A stretch of 64,000 nucleotides of DNA from Liolophura sinensis (Eukaryota; Mollusca; Polyplacophora; Chitonida; Chitonidae). The position numbers and the translations under genes are program-made. The stretch covers positions 19,790,017-19,854,016 of the forward strand of contig NC_088307.1 in assembly GCF_032854445.1 (NCBI RefSeq), written 5' to 3'. The notes under the pieces were generated by a model. It saw nothing but the letters and a program-made list of their open reading frames with translations, did no database searches and was not told where the DNA came from. Below, piece after piece: positions 24,341 to 36,248 of the stretch; positions within the stretch are counted from its first letter, which is position 1; every line of letters begins with the position of its first letter.

Positions 24341-25311
24341 GTGAAGTATTTCAGGAGAGCAAGCAGCTAAAGTGAAATTGATTTTTTCCATCGTTACACT
24401 GAAGTATGTTATGATTTTCAATAATCATCTAGAGACATGTTTACATGGGTTGAAATTTTCCCATTTCATCAATGAAAGTAAAATTTTTTATATTTAATTT
24501 AGAAAGCATTCAGTATCTTTTGACCCAGAAACAATCTCCGAGATTTTTTCTTCTGGAAGAAGAATGTTTCTTATTTCATGAAATATTTTGTTACAAGTAT
24601 AAGAGGCAAATTTATAAGATGTTCAAAATGGCATTAGAATTTAAGCAGGGCATTAAATTTAGTCCACAGTAAAATGCCAATTTGTTGACTTTTGATGGTG
24701 GAATTAAAATATAAACCTTGTTTAACTTTCAATACACACCTGGTCCCACAATAACAACCACTATGATTATTATTTTTTTTTCTCAGTTGAATTTACAAAA
24801 TAACATGTTTTATCGCCCTGACTTACCTTTTGGGGAATAACTTCGACCAATGGAAAAATAGCGCAGTGGTCGAGATGAAGAATCTGTCAATGTTTTAGTT
24901 AGGAAAGCTGGAATATCAGAGAGTTAACATAGATGTATACAAAGACAGACTCTCCATGTAGTATGGGTGTGCCAATTAGACTTTCGTACATTAGTGGTAC
25001 TACCTCAACCACTATCATAATTCTAAAGACACCACATATGACTCCAAATTACTCACAAGAACTGACACGTAATTAAACACCTGACCCAACGCCAAAACTT
25101 TCACCAGACATTCCACAAATCACACTCCACCAGAAGTGACATATCGATTCACAAGAACCTAAATATGACGTTCTAGTTTGAAGCCAGCCATTATATCTAA
25201 CTAGGTACAACATATTATTCTCCTGAACAAACACCACGTATACCTCCAAAAACAGACAGCAGAAATCTAGATACCAGAAATAAGACTTTCGGTCAACACC
25301 AGTGTGGGAAC

Positions 25312-25437
25312 AGTTAGCATTCTTAGGGTGTGGCTTCTCATTCTTGGAGTGGTAGGACAGTGTGCATACCTGGATAAAGCAGTTTGAGAACTCTTAGCAA
25401 TCTTAGGGTGTACCAATCTTCGGGCTTTTCATCCTTG
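25312..25437 (-). repeat. Exon-9 array units at the duplication junction
   Basis: One full and one partial unit of the ~80-bp array (cttagggtgtggcttctca, ggtaggacagtgtgcatacc). Similarity to block X stops here, and 3 bases later block A copy 2 begins (gatgaatatgcatgg), so this marks the joint between duplication units. Confidence 0.75.
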
Positions 25438-26246
25438 TTGATGAATATGCATGGTTAAAGGGTACATTGTATGTTGTATAATCAGTGTCAGTATTGTCAT
25501 CACCAAGCCAAAATGTAGAACTTGATCGATGTCACTGAGGTGAGGGTTTGTAGAAAGAACTCCCCAATAAATTCTTCTTTCCAATGTAAAGTATTGTACA
25601 AGTGTGCCTAAAATATTTAATTTCCAGAAGCACTATTCAAAAACGGTAGGGGAAATAATCAATACAAGTATTTATTTGAAATATTTTTTTTTTCATAACT
25701 TTTTTAAATTTAATATCTTTGTTTTACCACTAAAACTGAGACATCTTATAAAGAAAATGCAATATACTGTATTACTTCCACCCTTTCGCTTTTTTGCAAG
25801 GTGTTTATTCAGGTATTTTATAAAGGCGTTAATCTGTGCTGACCGATAGAATTATACTTTTTGTAAAGCCCTGAAACTGGCCAATCCAACCAGTGTAGTT
25901 TTGTCTGCAAAATCTAATTAAAATGGGCATAATTTACACCGAAAGTTTGAAGGGGGATCAATCAGTGTAGTACTTATGTGGTTAAATCAGCTCAGCCTTT
26001 TTTCTTTTTGTCTTTTACTGTAATGGCTGTCTTTTTTCCTTTCATTGAAATGATGGGCGGTACAAGTATTTATTTTTGGCTTATATTACACAAATACTGT
26101 TATTCAGTAGGCATGAATGTGTACAAATTTGTACAGATTATTTATACCGCGATAATATCTATTGCCATTTTAATACCAATGCCTGAGGCAACCTGTGATA
26201 ATATTTTTTTTGATATACAACATGTTTTGGTAGAAAATCACAAAAA

Positions 26247-26640
26247 CATTGTGACTGGGTGAGGCATCATGTCTGGTGTCAGTATAACACTGTGACTAGG
26301 TCTGGTGTCGAAACAACACTGTAACTGGGTGAGGTATCTTGTCTGGTGTAAGTATAACACTGACTGGGTGAGGCATCATGTCTGGTGTCAGTATAACACT
26401 GTGACTAGGTCTGGTGTCGAAACAACACTGTAACTGGGTGAGGTATCTTGTCTGGTGTCAGTATACTGTGAATGGGTAACACAAACTGGGTGGGACATCA
26501 TATCTGGTGTCAGTATATCACTGTAACTGGGTTTGACATGTCTGGTGTCTGTATTACACTCTGACTGGGTGGGACACCTTGCCTGGTGTTACCATAACAA
26601 GGTAGCTAGGTGGGGCATCATGTCTGGTGTTCGTCTTGGA
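26247..26640. repeat. 41-bp minisatellite, copy 2
   Basis: Same unit as the array at 2,000-2,510. An ~82-110-bp block (actaggtctggtgtcgaaac) is repeated here at 26,296 and 26,405, a local block duplication not seen in copy 1. Confidence 0.8.
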
Positions 26641-28197
26641 TATCATGTACACTGCTGGTCCATGGATCGTTAGATTTGTTGAACTAGGATATCCTTCTAA
26701 AGAATCGTAATAAATAACACTGGCAACCGAGTTGAGCGCATCAGAAAGTCAGAAACTTTCCGACATAACTCAGTCCCGTTGACGATCAAACTAGATCAGT
26801 CCCTGTATCCCAGAGAGCATCCGCCCCATGGCTTATGCTGGATTGTTGTTTCTATTTATTTATTTATTTGATTGGTGTTTTACGACGTACTCACATGTTC
26901 AACACATACTGTGAAACATGAATGTTAATTGTCGTGCCATTTTGTATGTAAGGCAATGAGGAAAGAAATTTGATACACTGCATATGTCTGCCAATCAGAC
27001 AACACAACACTTTTCAGGCAATAAGGTAACAGCTTGGACACATGTGAGCCAATCAGGCATGGCGGGTAAGAAATTCCAATTCAACCAATCGGGACAGGTT
27101 GTTCTCCTCGAAGCATGCCTACTCCTCTCACCTTTACATCCCAAATCACCATTTAATTATTGTCTTACACCTGAGTAAATATAACAATGAAAAATTTGAA
27201 CAAACACTGTATTGAGGATAAACAAATATATATATTTGTAAAATTCATATGAAAATGTATACATTTTTGTACATTTATAAACAATTAAAAATGTATAAAT
27301 CTTTCAGAAAACAAATCACATTTGGCACATTTAATAATAGTATAAGAACTTCTTCAAGTCTTCAAGATCAGTCCATTTTGTAAAGTGGTGAATATAATAA
27401 AGTATAGGTGTAAATATATTTACTGTACTCTAGACAAAAAGATCAGTAGAAAATTGATGATTAAAATTGCCTCCCAGAACTTTGTTCCTTTCAAATAATT
27501 CTTCCATGCAGCTCAATTTTGATTAGTTTGACTTACAACTAAATTTAGTATTCCTGTTCTCAGATGCCTCATTCCTCATCCTGTCGGCAGTTCCTCCTCA
27601 CCATTCAGGATTCCACTTGCACCCATCTCACCGTTCCTTATTTCCCGCTGACACACCTGTATACCCAGGTACTTATTCCCAATGAACTGGTGAGCTGCAT
27701 GTATGCCCTGAATGTGAGAGTGGCCCCCATACACTTCCCCAGGGGTTTACGGGCAACCCAATGCCGCGCCAGGGACCCCCAAGGCACCTCTCATTCACAC
27801 ACTTTGCGTTTACGGGTAAATCAATGCCACGCCAGTGACCCTCCATCCACACACCCACTCCAACACCCTCACATGTCAGCACAAACAAAAACCCAACAGA
27901 TCAGTGGATCTAAGGAACTAAGTATAGAGAATGGCCAATCAGGAAAATGGATGGATTGCTGAGACTTTGGTACCGGTGAACTTAAAGTCAGCAACAATCG
28001 AACAGGGGAGGGAATTGAGGTCAGAGGGAACAAGAAAAGGAATTTTGAGTCCAAAAGCAGGACTTGTGGTGTGTGCTGAAACTTTGAAGATAAACACGCC
28101 AATATTTAAGCCTGCGAGCTGGCAACAGGGACAGAACTGGGAGACAGCTTTAGTTTAGATTTCAATGCAGTGGATATTTCAAAGGTTATGGGTTGAA
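26641..28197. other. 3' flank of gene U, copy 2
   Basis: Mirrors 2,511-3,929. A short SINE end (tttatttgattggtgtttta) at 26,855-26,893 is followed by about 110 bases absent from copy 1, so copy 1 lost this part or copy 2 gained it. The antisense 132-codon open frame at 27,564-27,962 is again open. Confidence 0.5.
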
Positions 28198-31100
28198 TTA
28201 ATGTTCTTGGCTAGGTGAAGCCGCGCAGCCAAAAAGTCGCCTCATGACAGACCCCAGCTTCTTCTTGAATGAGCGCTTCTTTGGCTCAGTGGTAATAGCG
28301 GTGTCTGCAATCGATAAAAATTAACATTAGTCATCTGACATTCTCATTGATGAAATACATCTAATAATATCTGGACCATCATCGTTGCTGATTGGCTGGA
28401 GTAAGACAGAAGGTAACTACAGGTTACATCCAAGTTCATCTTAATTTTAGGCATGGCATCAAGCCGCATGCTACAACCCAGGAAAACCTCTCTCCACTCT
28501 TAATGGATCGGTGTCAATTTTGTATCCCTGTAAAGGCATTCCACTGGGTGTAAAAATCAAACAAGACAAACTTCACAAAAACTGTTAAGCTGTGCTGGAT
28601 GAATCAATCAGAATCAAACAAAATGTGTCACTCCTCTGATCTATACTCAAGTGAATTTTAATCCTTTGAACCAACCAAGACAGCCTGAGGCTCTCTGTGA
28701 TCTGCGGGACATTCAGTTTATTTACCTGGTACTTTTGGCTGTTCGTCGATAAGCATAGGCAGTGATTCATGTTTTTCTTCAGTCTGAAATTGTAAAGTAA
28801 GTATGTAAGTAAGTATTCCACAACACAAGTATAAAGTCGGGTGCTGCACACATACTTCACCTATGTATCGTCAAAAAAAAGAAGCAATATGTCTAAAATT
28901 CAAAGGCAAAAAGAAACCAGCAAAGGTAATTTACAGTCTATGATTATTATGAAGGGTATTCTTGAAATATTGACATGTACATTTATAATTTAACATTTTT
29001 GCACCACCAAAATCTCCAGTGAGCTGCACCCCCTACCCAGTTTCCACTTACCAATAAAAAAAAACAACCCTCATACCATTTTAACTACATCACACCATGT
29101 AGGATATCTCACCTTAGTGACCACACCCCCTCGGGGTCTACCTGTCTCCTTAGGCTTGTGGACAGGGATGTTCTGCGCTTTCTCAAAAATCTTGTTGAAT
29201 AAAATTTCCACACAGTCAGCTGAAAACAAAATTGTCCAAGAATTGAGAACAGAAATCTTATTATAAACAGGTTTTGTTTTGTTTGACAAGAAACAATTAG
29301 TGCGATTTAAATTTGTAGGTAAATGCATTGACGTGGAAACATTTCCTTCCTTCTTAAAGGTTGTTTCACTGTTACTGCTGTGTGTTTTGTGTCAGTCATT
29401 ATTGTCAGCCTGTCAGATACAAGTAAAACCAGGATAACCTTGACCAGACCTGACCTTGACTTACCATTGGGATCTGTTTAATGTTACTTGACAAATCATC
29501 AACATGATAAATACTGAGCAATGCTCACCTTCCATTGGTGAGCTAGATCCAACGCAGAAGACGCTGTCGGGAAGGGGAGAGAACTGCGGTGTTCTCCAGG
29601 CAGTGATGTCAGCTTTGGCGTGGCCTTTGACAGGCAACTGATAAGTAAAAAAATAACAAAACTACATTCAGTTAATTATTTGTGCGATTAGATTATCAAA
29701 ATCTCAAATTTACAAAATTTTTCCAAAATCAAGTAATATCAAACATACTACCCTTCTAAACAAAAAAAAAACTAAACAGATAGCATCAACCTTATAAACA
29801 ATATCTAAACCTAGCTATTAAAGAGCAGCTCAACTTTGTATAGAATAGTATCAACTTTCTAAAAAATAGCTCAGCCTTCTAAAACTTAGCTCAACATTCT
29901 CAAGAGGAGCTCAACCTAACAAAGAATAACCTCAACCTTACAAAGAATACATTTTACTTTGAATACAAAGAATAGTTTAATTTTCAATGAATATCTAAAC
30001 CTTCTAAAAGAACAGCTTAACCTTCCAAATAAAGAGCTCAACCATTTTAATATCAACAAAACACACCACTCTTTCGTTACTGGTTACAAAAAAAAAAAAA
30101 ACGCCCAGCATTTGAACTGACATGTCCTTTCAAGCTACTTAAGGATAGAAATTCTACCACTTACAGGTCTATCCATCCTGTCAAGGTAGTCCAATGACAG
30201 CCCAAGACCCCTGGCATGTCTGGAGTGAGGCCCAGTAGGATAACCTGTGGAATGGCACACACACATTTTCAGACAAAATAAATTTGAGAAAAAGAGTGAA
30301 TGCAATTAAGACAAATTCAATTAACACTGTAGGGTACTTAAAATTTGATCCAAAATACATAATTTTGGATTTCAGTACAAAAAAGAAAGAAAAAAAATGA
30401 ACATGAAATGTAGACTGTTTACTTACTTTGGGTCTGGGAAATGACTCTTGAAGATTTCTTCACATTTGGCTGTTGAAAATAAAATAACATACAAGGTATT
30501 AAAACCAGATGTGAAATTTGCACATTTAATTACCATTCTATTAAATGATGATGATGATGAGTGATGCTGAGTTATCTATTGAGTGTATACATTCTGATAT
30601 CTATTAATACATATGGAATAAATGTGCTCATAGATATACTTCTAGGACATATTTCATGGACATACCTTGGGGCGATGTTGTTGCCAATCCTCTGGCCACA
30701 AAGGCACAGGTGTAAATTTTACCTGGTAGACTGAAACAGACAATTACATCACAGATTTCAGAAAACACAGGTATGCAACACACGATTTTGATATATATTT
30801 GTGAATGTTTTAATGTACTTGAAGATAAACCCAAGGGTTGTGATAAGATCAGAAAAGCTTGTATTATACAAAATGAAATATGTGTGTACAGCTTAGGGCT
30901 TATGCTACATATAAAAGCTAAAGATTTGAAATCTGCACCTAAAATAAGCATTTATTTAATAGGTAAGCGAATGTATAACTGGTCTATATATAATTGCATG
31001 TATTAAAACAAACAGAAGATAATAAAACCCCATAAGTCTAGCTAAGTGTACATCACCCTAATTTGGTCTTGTTCACAACACCTGGAATATTTTTTTCTCA

Positions 31101-32293
31101 TTGTTCTGTAATTGTTTACTCACCACATTTACTGTCTGTCGCCGCTCCCACCTGACGGAGTGCGAAAAACAATTCCTTGTGGAAGAGCTGCAGATTTGAG
31201 AAATAAACACATATAACAATAAACGGCTGTCATGGTTAATTTGATAAAAAAAAAACATCTTTTTCAACACAAAATTCTTCATTTATCTTTACCACTTTTC
31301 ATAAGTATTTCTAGTTCCCTAGTAGGTTTCTTTATACATAGAAACAGATACTATACATATACACTCTTGTAAAGTGATAAAAGATAAGGCTGATTTTACC
31401 TTTTCTTTAAACAAATATTTACATGATTTACAGACAGATTAATTACACTAATTACAGGTGTAACATACCGGAGATTTTATTCCCATTGGCTGGCTTGGCG
31501 TAAACACGGATGTAGGCAGCACACCTTTAGGGTGGAAGACCCGACCCCTCAGGGCCCAGCCCAGACCAAAGCCCAGGCCATCCAGGCACTTCAGCCTGGG
31601 GCCACCAACCACGATCTCATAAACCTCTGAGGTGAGGTTCCCGGGAAACCAGTCCCCGTCGTCAGATGGCTGTAACAAGGTTTGTTTTTGGTTTTGGTGA
31701 TCATTTTCACAGTTTTATACTGGTATAACAATTCTATGAATTTCATATAGACCACTATTTTTATAATACACATAAATTTTATCAAAAAAAAATATTCCTT
31801 TATTGAATTTAAATTAGTTACACTGAAATATTTTTAACTTGATCTACACAGAACAGAATAGATACATTGATTTACATATAACATATATGCAATGTGCATA
31901 AGGTTACATAACCCACATACATTACCCACAGCAATATCAAGAGCCAGTTTACAATGTAGTTTTGTAAAATGTTTGACCTCCCAAACAGGTTAATTCAAGT
32001 ATTCAAGCAATTTTTTTCATTCACAGGCATAATTCTGATGCTCAGTCAGAATTAAAGGATCGTTTTGAATTCCATTTCATAAAATGTCTTTACACACAGC
32101 CACAATGTCACCTTTAAAGTTTGGGATCTGGACCTTTATTTTTCTCCCTAAATATGACCTTGTTACCAAAAACAAATAGTGGTATAAAAGGGATTTTATG
32201 TGTAGGCCAACTTACTGTAAACATAGCCATGGTAGGGACCTCTTCACTCCAACCCAGGTGACTCAATCGGGGGTTTACCTTCTTTTCTTCCAT
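28198..32293 (-). CDS. Gene U copy 2, unknown protein (possibly ciliary), 10 coding exons
   Basis: Coding exons in gene order: 32216-32293, 31469-31669, 31124-31187, 30666-30730, 30427-30469, 30165-30244, 29529-29637, 29113-29219, 28726-28783, 28198-28304. Lengths equal those of copy 1 exon for exon, splice sites and phases are kept, and no stop interrupts the frame, so both copies look functional. Differences are scattered substitutions: in the exon at 29,113 AQNIPVHKPKETGRPRGGV against AQSIPVYKPKETGRARGDV in copy 1; in the last exon DTAITTEPKK and GSVMRR against DTPIVIEPKK and GSFMRR. The basic C-terminus and the Gly/Trp-rich segments are unchanged. Function unknown, as for copy 1. Confidence 0.85.
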
Positions 32294-32556
32294 CTCAATC
32301 TTTAAATCTGAAGATATCATCATGTTAACCTCGTCAGAACTCCTTTCTAATTTTACAAAGATGAAAAACTGACAACTAAAATTACACTACGCATCATTAC
32401 AATCTACAAGATGCGAAAAAAATCGGGTTCGATAAAAAACATTAATAGTTCCCTTTTTCGTTACACGAAGTCTTTTCCCGTAGACCAGAAAATTGTTTGA
32501 TACAGGTACAAAATTATTCCCCTCCTTCCTGACCTTATTACTTATGATGTACTTAC

Positions 32557-32860
32557 CTGTGGTTATATCTTGTAGACCCAGCCTAATTTGCAAAACTTCT
32601 ACATCCACAAATCAACAGACCCGACCCCATTATTTCCAGACAACCAGTGCCAGCCTTTAAACTACAGAAACACCCTTCCAAGAGACGAAGAAGCTTTTAC
32701 CCTAACCCTCCCTCCACCACAAATCTTCCTCATCCCTTTGGCACTTAATTATTTCCCACATCTAAACGTAAAATGACAACAAACTTACAGTGTCTCTCGT
32801 AGTCGAGTGCAACAAAACTGTGTGTGATGACAAGATCTAACGTTGCTGTAGGCAATACAA
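32557..32860 (-). other. Gene U copy 2 5' UTR exons
   Basis: Donors at 32,557 (CCACAG|gtaagt) and 32,789 (GACACT|gtaagt) match those of copy 1. The intron between them is about 12 bases shorter than in copy 1 (a loss near 32,625). Confidence 0.55.
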
Positions 32861-32960
32861 CCTTATGACATGCGCTTTAGAGCGTATAACACGTCACACC
32901 ATTGTCAACGTCACAAATTCAACTTCCTGTGTGACACGTCGTTATGACGTCACAGTAAAA
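32842..32960 (-). promoter_or_regulatory. Gene U copy 2 proximal promoter
   Basis: GTTGCTGTAGGCAA at 32,842-32,855 (X-box-like) and TGACGTCA at 32,945-32,952, both unchanged from copy 1. One ACGTCA half site present in copy 1 (near 8,767) is deleted here. Confidence 0.5.
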
Positions 32961-33354
32961 GCGTGTACATACATCATAGCATGTGTTGTAAAGTCAATAT
33001 AGGTCAAGACATCGCCAAACCTTTCTCATCATACAGGTTAAAAAAGACTCTTAAGCTAGCTACTATTTATGAGGATCTAAAGCAAAAAAGCCACTACACG
33101 TACATATATACATATTTCTTACCCAAAATTCTTCCAGAAATGCATAAAGATTATAAAGAATTGATATATTCCATGGGGCTTTGTAACTCTAAATTTGACA
33201 TAAAGCACATCCATTTCTACTGTCATTTTATTTAGTATAAGTATATTCTCTTTTCTTCTTTCCCATCCCAACAATTGGGGATAATTACTTACGATTACCA
33301 CCCCCAACCCACTCTTCCCTCTAACACGTGTGTCGATTTGTAGTTAACTATAAA

Positions 33355-33490
33355 CTTACAGATGAAGACTTCTTGAAGTAGACGTCTTCAAACAAAAGCT
33401 TTGTGCAAAGACAACAGTGCTGATGTTGCTACAGGCAACAGCAGTACAGTGACGTGCACAGAAGAAATTGTTGACGTCACAGTTTGAACA
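33355..33490 (-). promoter_or_regulatory. Gene U copy 2 distal first exon and promoter
   Basis: Donor TTCATCT|gtaagttt near 33,361, GTTGCTACAGGCAAC at 33,425-33,439 and TGACGTCA at 33,472-33,479. The motifs are retained although nearby bases differ from copy 1. Confidence 0.45.
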
Positions 33491-34049
33491 CGTTCTGGCA
33501 TAAAGTTCTTGATGCGAAGTCAAAAAGGACCGAAACGTCAACTTGGTTTTCTTTTAAGAAATGTGTTTATCACAGTCATACAAGATTTCGGTTATTAAAC
33601 CGAATTTTTCGGCATGGACACGTATCACGCGCCGCCAACAGTATACATGCACGTTAGCCGAGTGACAACGGCGTCTCGTGAGCGGGAAATTCGGGGTTCA
33701 ATTCCGAAACAGGTCACATTATATGCAGATATACAGAGTATGAAACCCCATATGCATAGATTCATCAACACATTCTTGCGAGAAAGGCCTTAGATAAAAT
33801 TTTATCAAAAAATATTTTTAAGAATAAAAGAAAGAAAAAAATTGAAAAATGAAGGATATAGCTTTTAGGTAAGAAATTATTATGTATATCCGTCAAATGA
33901 TAATTTCAGTGGCCTACAGTACTTTAAACTATAGAAATCAGCAGTTATCAGCATTTCGCTCATGTGCATAGATCTCCATGCGTGTTATCACTTCATGTTC
34001 CATACGACGAATCTGGATGCTTGTGACTATATTTTGGTGTTTAGACATC

Positions 34050-35065
34050 GGCTTGGGGATCAGCACTAGGGAATAAGCAGTTAAAGTGCTCGCCTGTCAG
34101 GTGCCCATATATAGGTCTATATACAAACTGAATGTTTGAGACTGCTTATAGGGAGAGTACTGCTTGAGTACGGTGAAAAACACCAAATGAATAAATAAAT
34201 TCTGCATACACATAAACCAGATTTCTGCTGTTGGATAGTAAGAGTCAACGAAGCTTGATCCCTTTCCATTGTTTTAATGTAAATGTTTATTAAATGTGAT
34301 GGCAACACAGCATTTGGAGTTTAATTTTGACATTGCATATTTCAGGGACTGCACATTGATGTATTTATTTGACTGATTTTTCACGCCGTACTTAAGAATA
34401 TTTCACTTTTACGACGGCGGCCAGCATTATGGTGGGAGAAAACCGGGCAGAGCCCCGGGGAAACTCACTACCATGCGCAGATCGCTGGAAGTCCTTCCCA
34501 CTTACGACCGAAGAGGAATCCAGGATGAGCTGTAATTGAACTCACAACGACCGCATTGGTGAGAGACTCCTGCATGGGTCCAACGCACTTTGATCTCTGT
34601 TACTGTTTTATTGCTTTAATGTAAAAGAAGGCTAAAACGCGAAGTAAGGTTCATTATACAGACAACTTAAATCTATACATAAATATATTTTCACTTATTT
34701 TAAAAATATTTTTGTGAAAACAGCTAAAGCCGTTTGATGTTTTTAAATTCTAAGGTGGGCTTCGTGGACCATACTATCTGGAACTCTGACGTCACAGAAA
34801 GATTTTCCAACTTTAAATCTGGCGTTTAGCATGAAGGGGATAGTGCAACGATTGGTTGACCCGTATCAGTATAATGACTCGGGCGGGGTGGGAAACTTGC
34901 CTTCGGTAAGGTGTCTCAGTGAAGTAACACTAGATAAAAGAGGGGTGGAAATCCGCCCTGCAACAAGGAGGAACATTACATGCACTCCAAGGATTCCTTC
35001 GTCGTCATATGACTGAAAAAATTGTTAAGTACGATTTTAACCCCAACCACTCACTCACTCACTCC
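34050..35065. mobile_element. Three SINE remnants, copy 2 (34,050-34,197; 34,360-34,580; 34,800-35,065)
   Basis: Same three elements as 9,856-10,003, 10,147-10,365 and 10,605-10,865, with the same truncations, so all were inserted before the segmental duplication. The third is the (CACT)n-tailed family and ends ccactcactcactcactc. Confidence 0.75.
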
Positions 35066-35069
35066 ATCT

Positions 35070-36248
35070 TTAAATCTCGACACTAAATGTTGTCGTAACT
35101 CTTGTAACCCATGAGTAAAAGATTACTCAAATAATGTTCTCAAAAATTTCCTCATTCTGGTGAGTACCAGGAAAAGAGTTCCTAGATAGTCAGTGTGACC
35201 CATAAAGCCCAAAACAGAATTCAAAGATTTTAATGCATTTCAACAGTCAGTTTTCTGTCGTCTGTATGATGAGAAATTTACATCATATTTTAGCTTTCTT
35301 TTTCCTTAAGCCGTATTCTTTTGTACTCTTGAGCTTCAAAGGCGACCGCTATGAAAATAACAGTTTTGGAAAGACAGCACGAATATGAGGCCCCGGTTAG
35401 GGTGGGGATTCGCCAAGCTGGTCGGGATGGTTATGAATGACGTCATTTATTCCCGAGCATTGACGGAAAATATGCATAAAATAGACGGGTTATCAAGAAA
35501 TGTAAATTTTGCACCAAAAATGAAAAAAATTTCTCATTGTTTTCACATATCTTTCTTCATTTTTCTTGAATCCACGCTGTTCATTTTATAGCACCACTTC
35601 ATGTATCTTTTAAGTGAATTAATGGGCCAGCGAATCCAGTAAAAAAAAAAGCATTTATATACCTAGATATGCGTGCTGGCGACTTGGTATTTTGTTCATC
35701 TCACACACACAAAAAAAAACATTGTATATTGCACGAAGTTATACCTTCAGAGTGAACTGATATCATTTACAAAACTTCACAATAGCTTGCTTTGCTGGCC
35801 ATGCGACTAACTTCATTTATTGCCATACACAATTTTTTATTTTCTGACGTATATATGACAATAATCAGAGTGGTATATAACTAGAGTGTTATAACGGATC
35901 TTATTAGCTATCGGTACCTGACAAACTGAAATTATGAAATTGTGTTTTATTACTTAGTCCTTCTTGTTTGCATTGGAACAGTAAATACTGTAGATTTTAA
36001 ATTTGGCAACATTAAAAAAAAAATGAAATACACCAAATAAATTCAAATTCTGGCCGAACGAAAGTGTTGGATGAGTGTTTTAAAGATTGTTATACATCTT
36101 TATTTTTGAGAGAGCATTTCAAAACGGCTCTTTCATTCTTAACCTTTATGTCACTAAGAAATAAAAGAAAATCGTATACCATTAACTAAGTTTCATAACC
36201 AAATATTTATTTCACTGACATCATGATGGCTGACATGCTCAACTCTCG
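35070..36248. other. Intergenic between gene U and the SLIMP-like gene, copy 2
   Basis: No exon seen. Mirrors 10,866-12,076, including the dispersed motif gacggaaaatatgcataaaa at 35,462. Confidence 0.5.

Larger units (their letters stand above)
12077..25437 (-). pseudogene. 3' fragment of the SLIMP-like gene (duplicated, truncated, interrupted)
   Basis: Exons with intact splice signals and frames nearly identical to the complete gene at 36,249-51,024: 12077-12136 (last exon, stop TGA), 13032-13097, 14108-14200, 15431-15537, then after a 9.3-kb gap 24827-24883, then a partial, rearranged piece of exon 9 near 25,312-25,437. Missing are exons 1-8 and the 47-bp exon found at 40,643 in the complete copy. 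The gap holds a broken lectin gene and satellite DNA. Without a start, the ATP-site half or the 47-bp exon it cannot make the full protein; it is a duplication-born pseudogene, though its exons show no obvious internal stops, which argues for recent origin. Confidence 0.85.
24240..25437. repeat. Segmental duplication block X, copy 1
   Basis: Similar to 40,800-43,035: a SINE end, AT-rich intron, the 57-bp exon (24,827-24,883), a short A/C-rich stretch and about 1.5 units of the exon-9 array. Here the 19-bp and 27-bp satellites that are large in copy 2 are represented by about one unit each (24,735-24,757; about 25,220-25,265). Confidence 0.8.
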
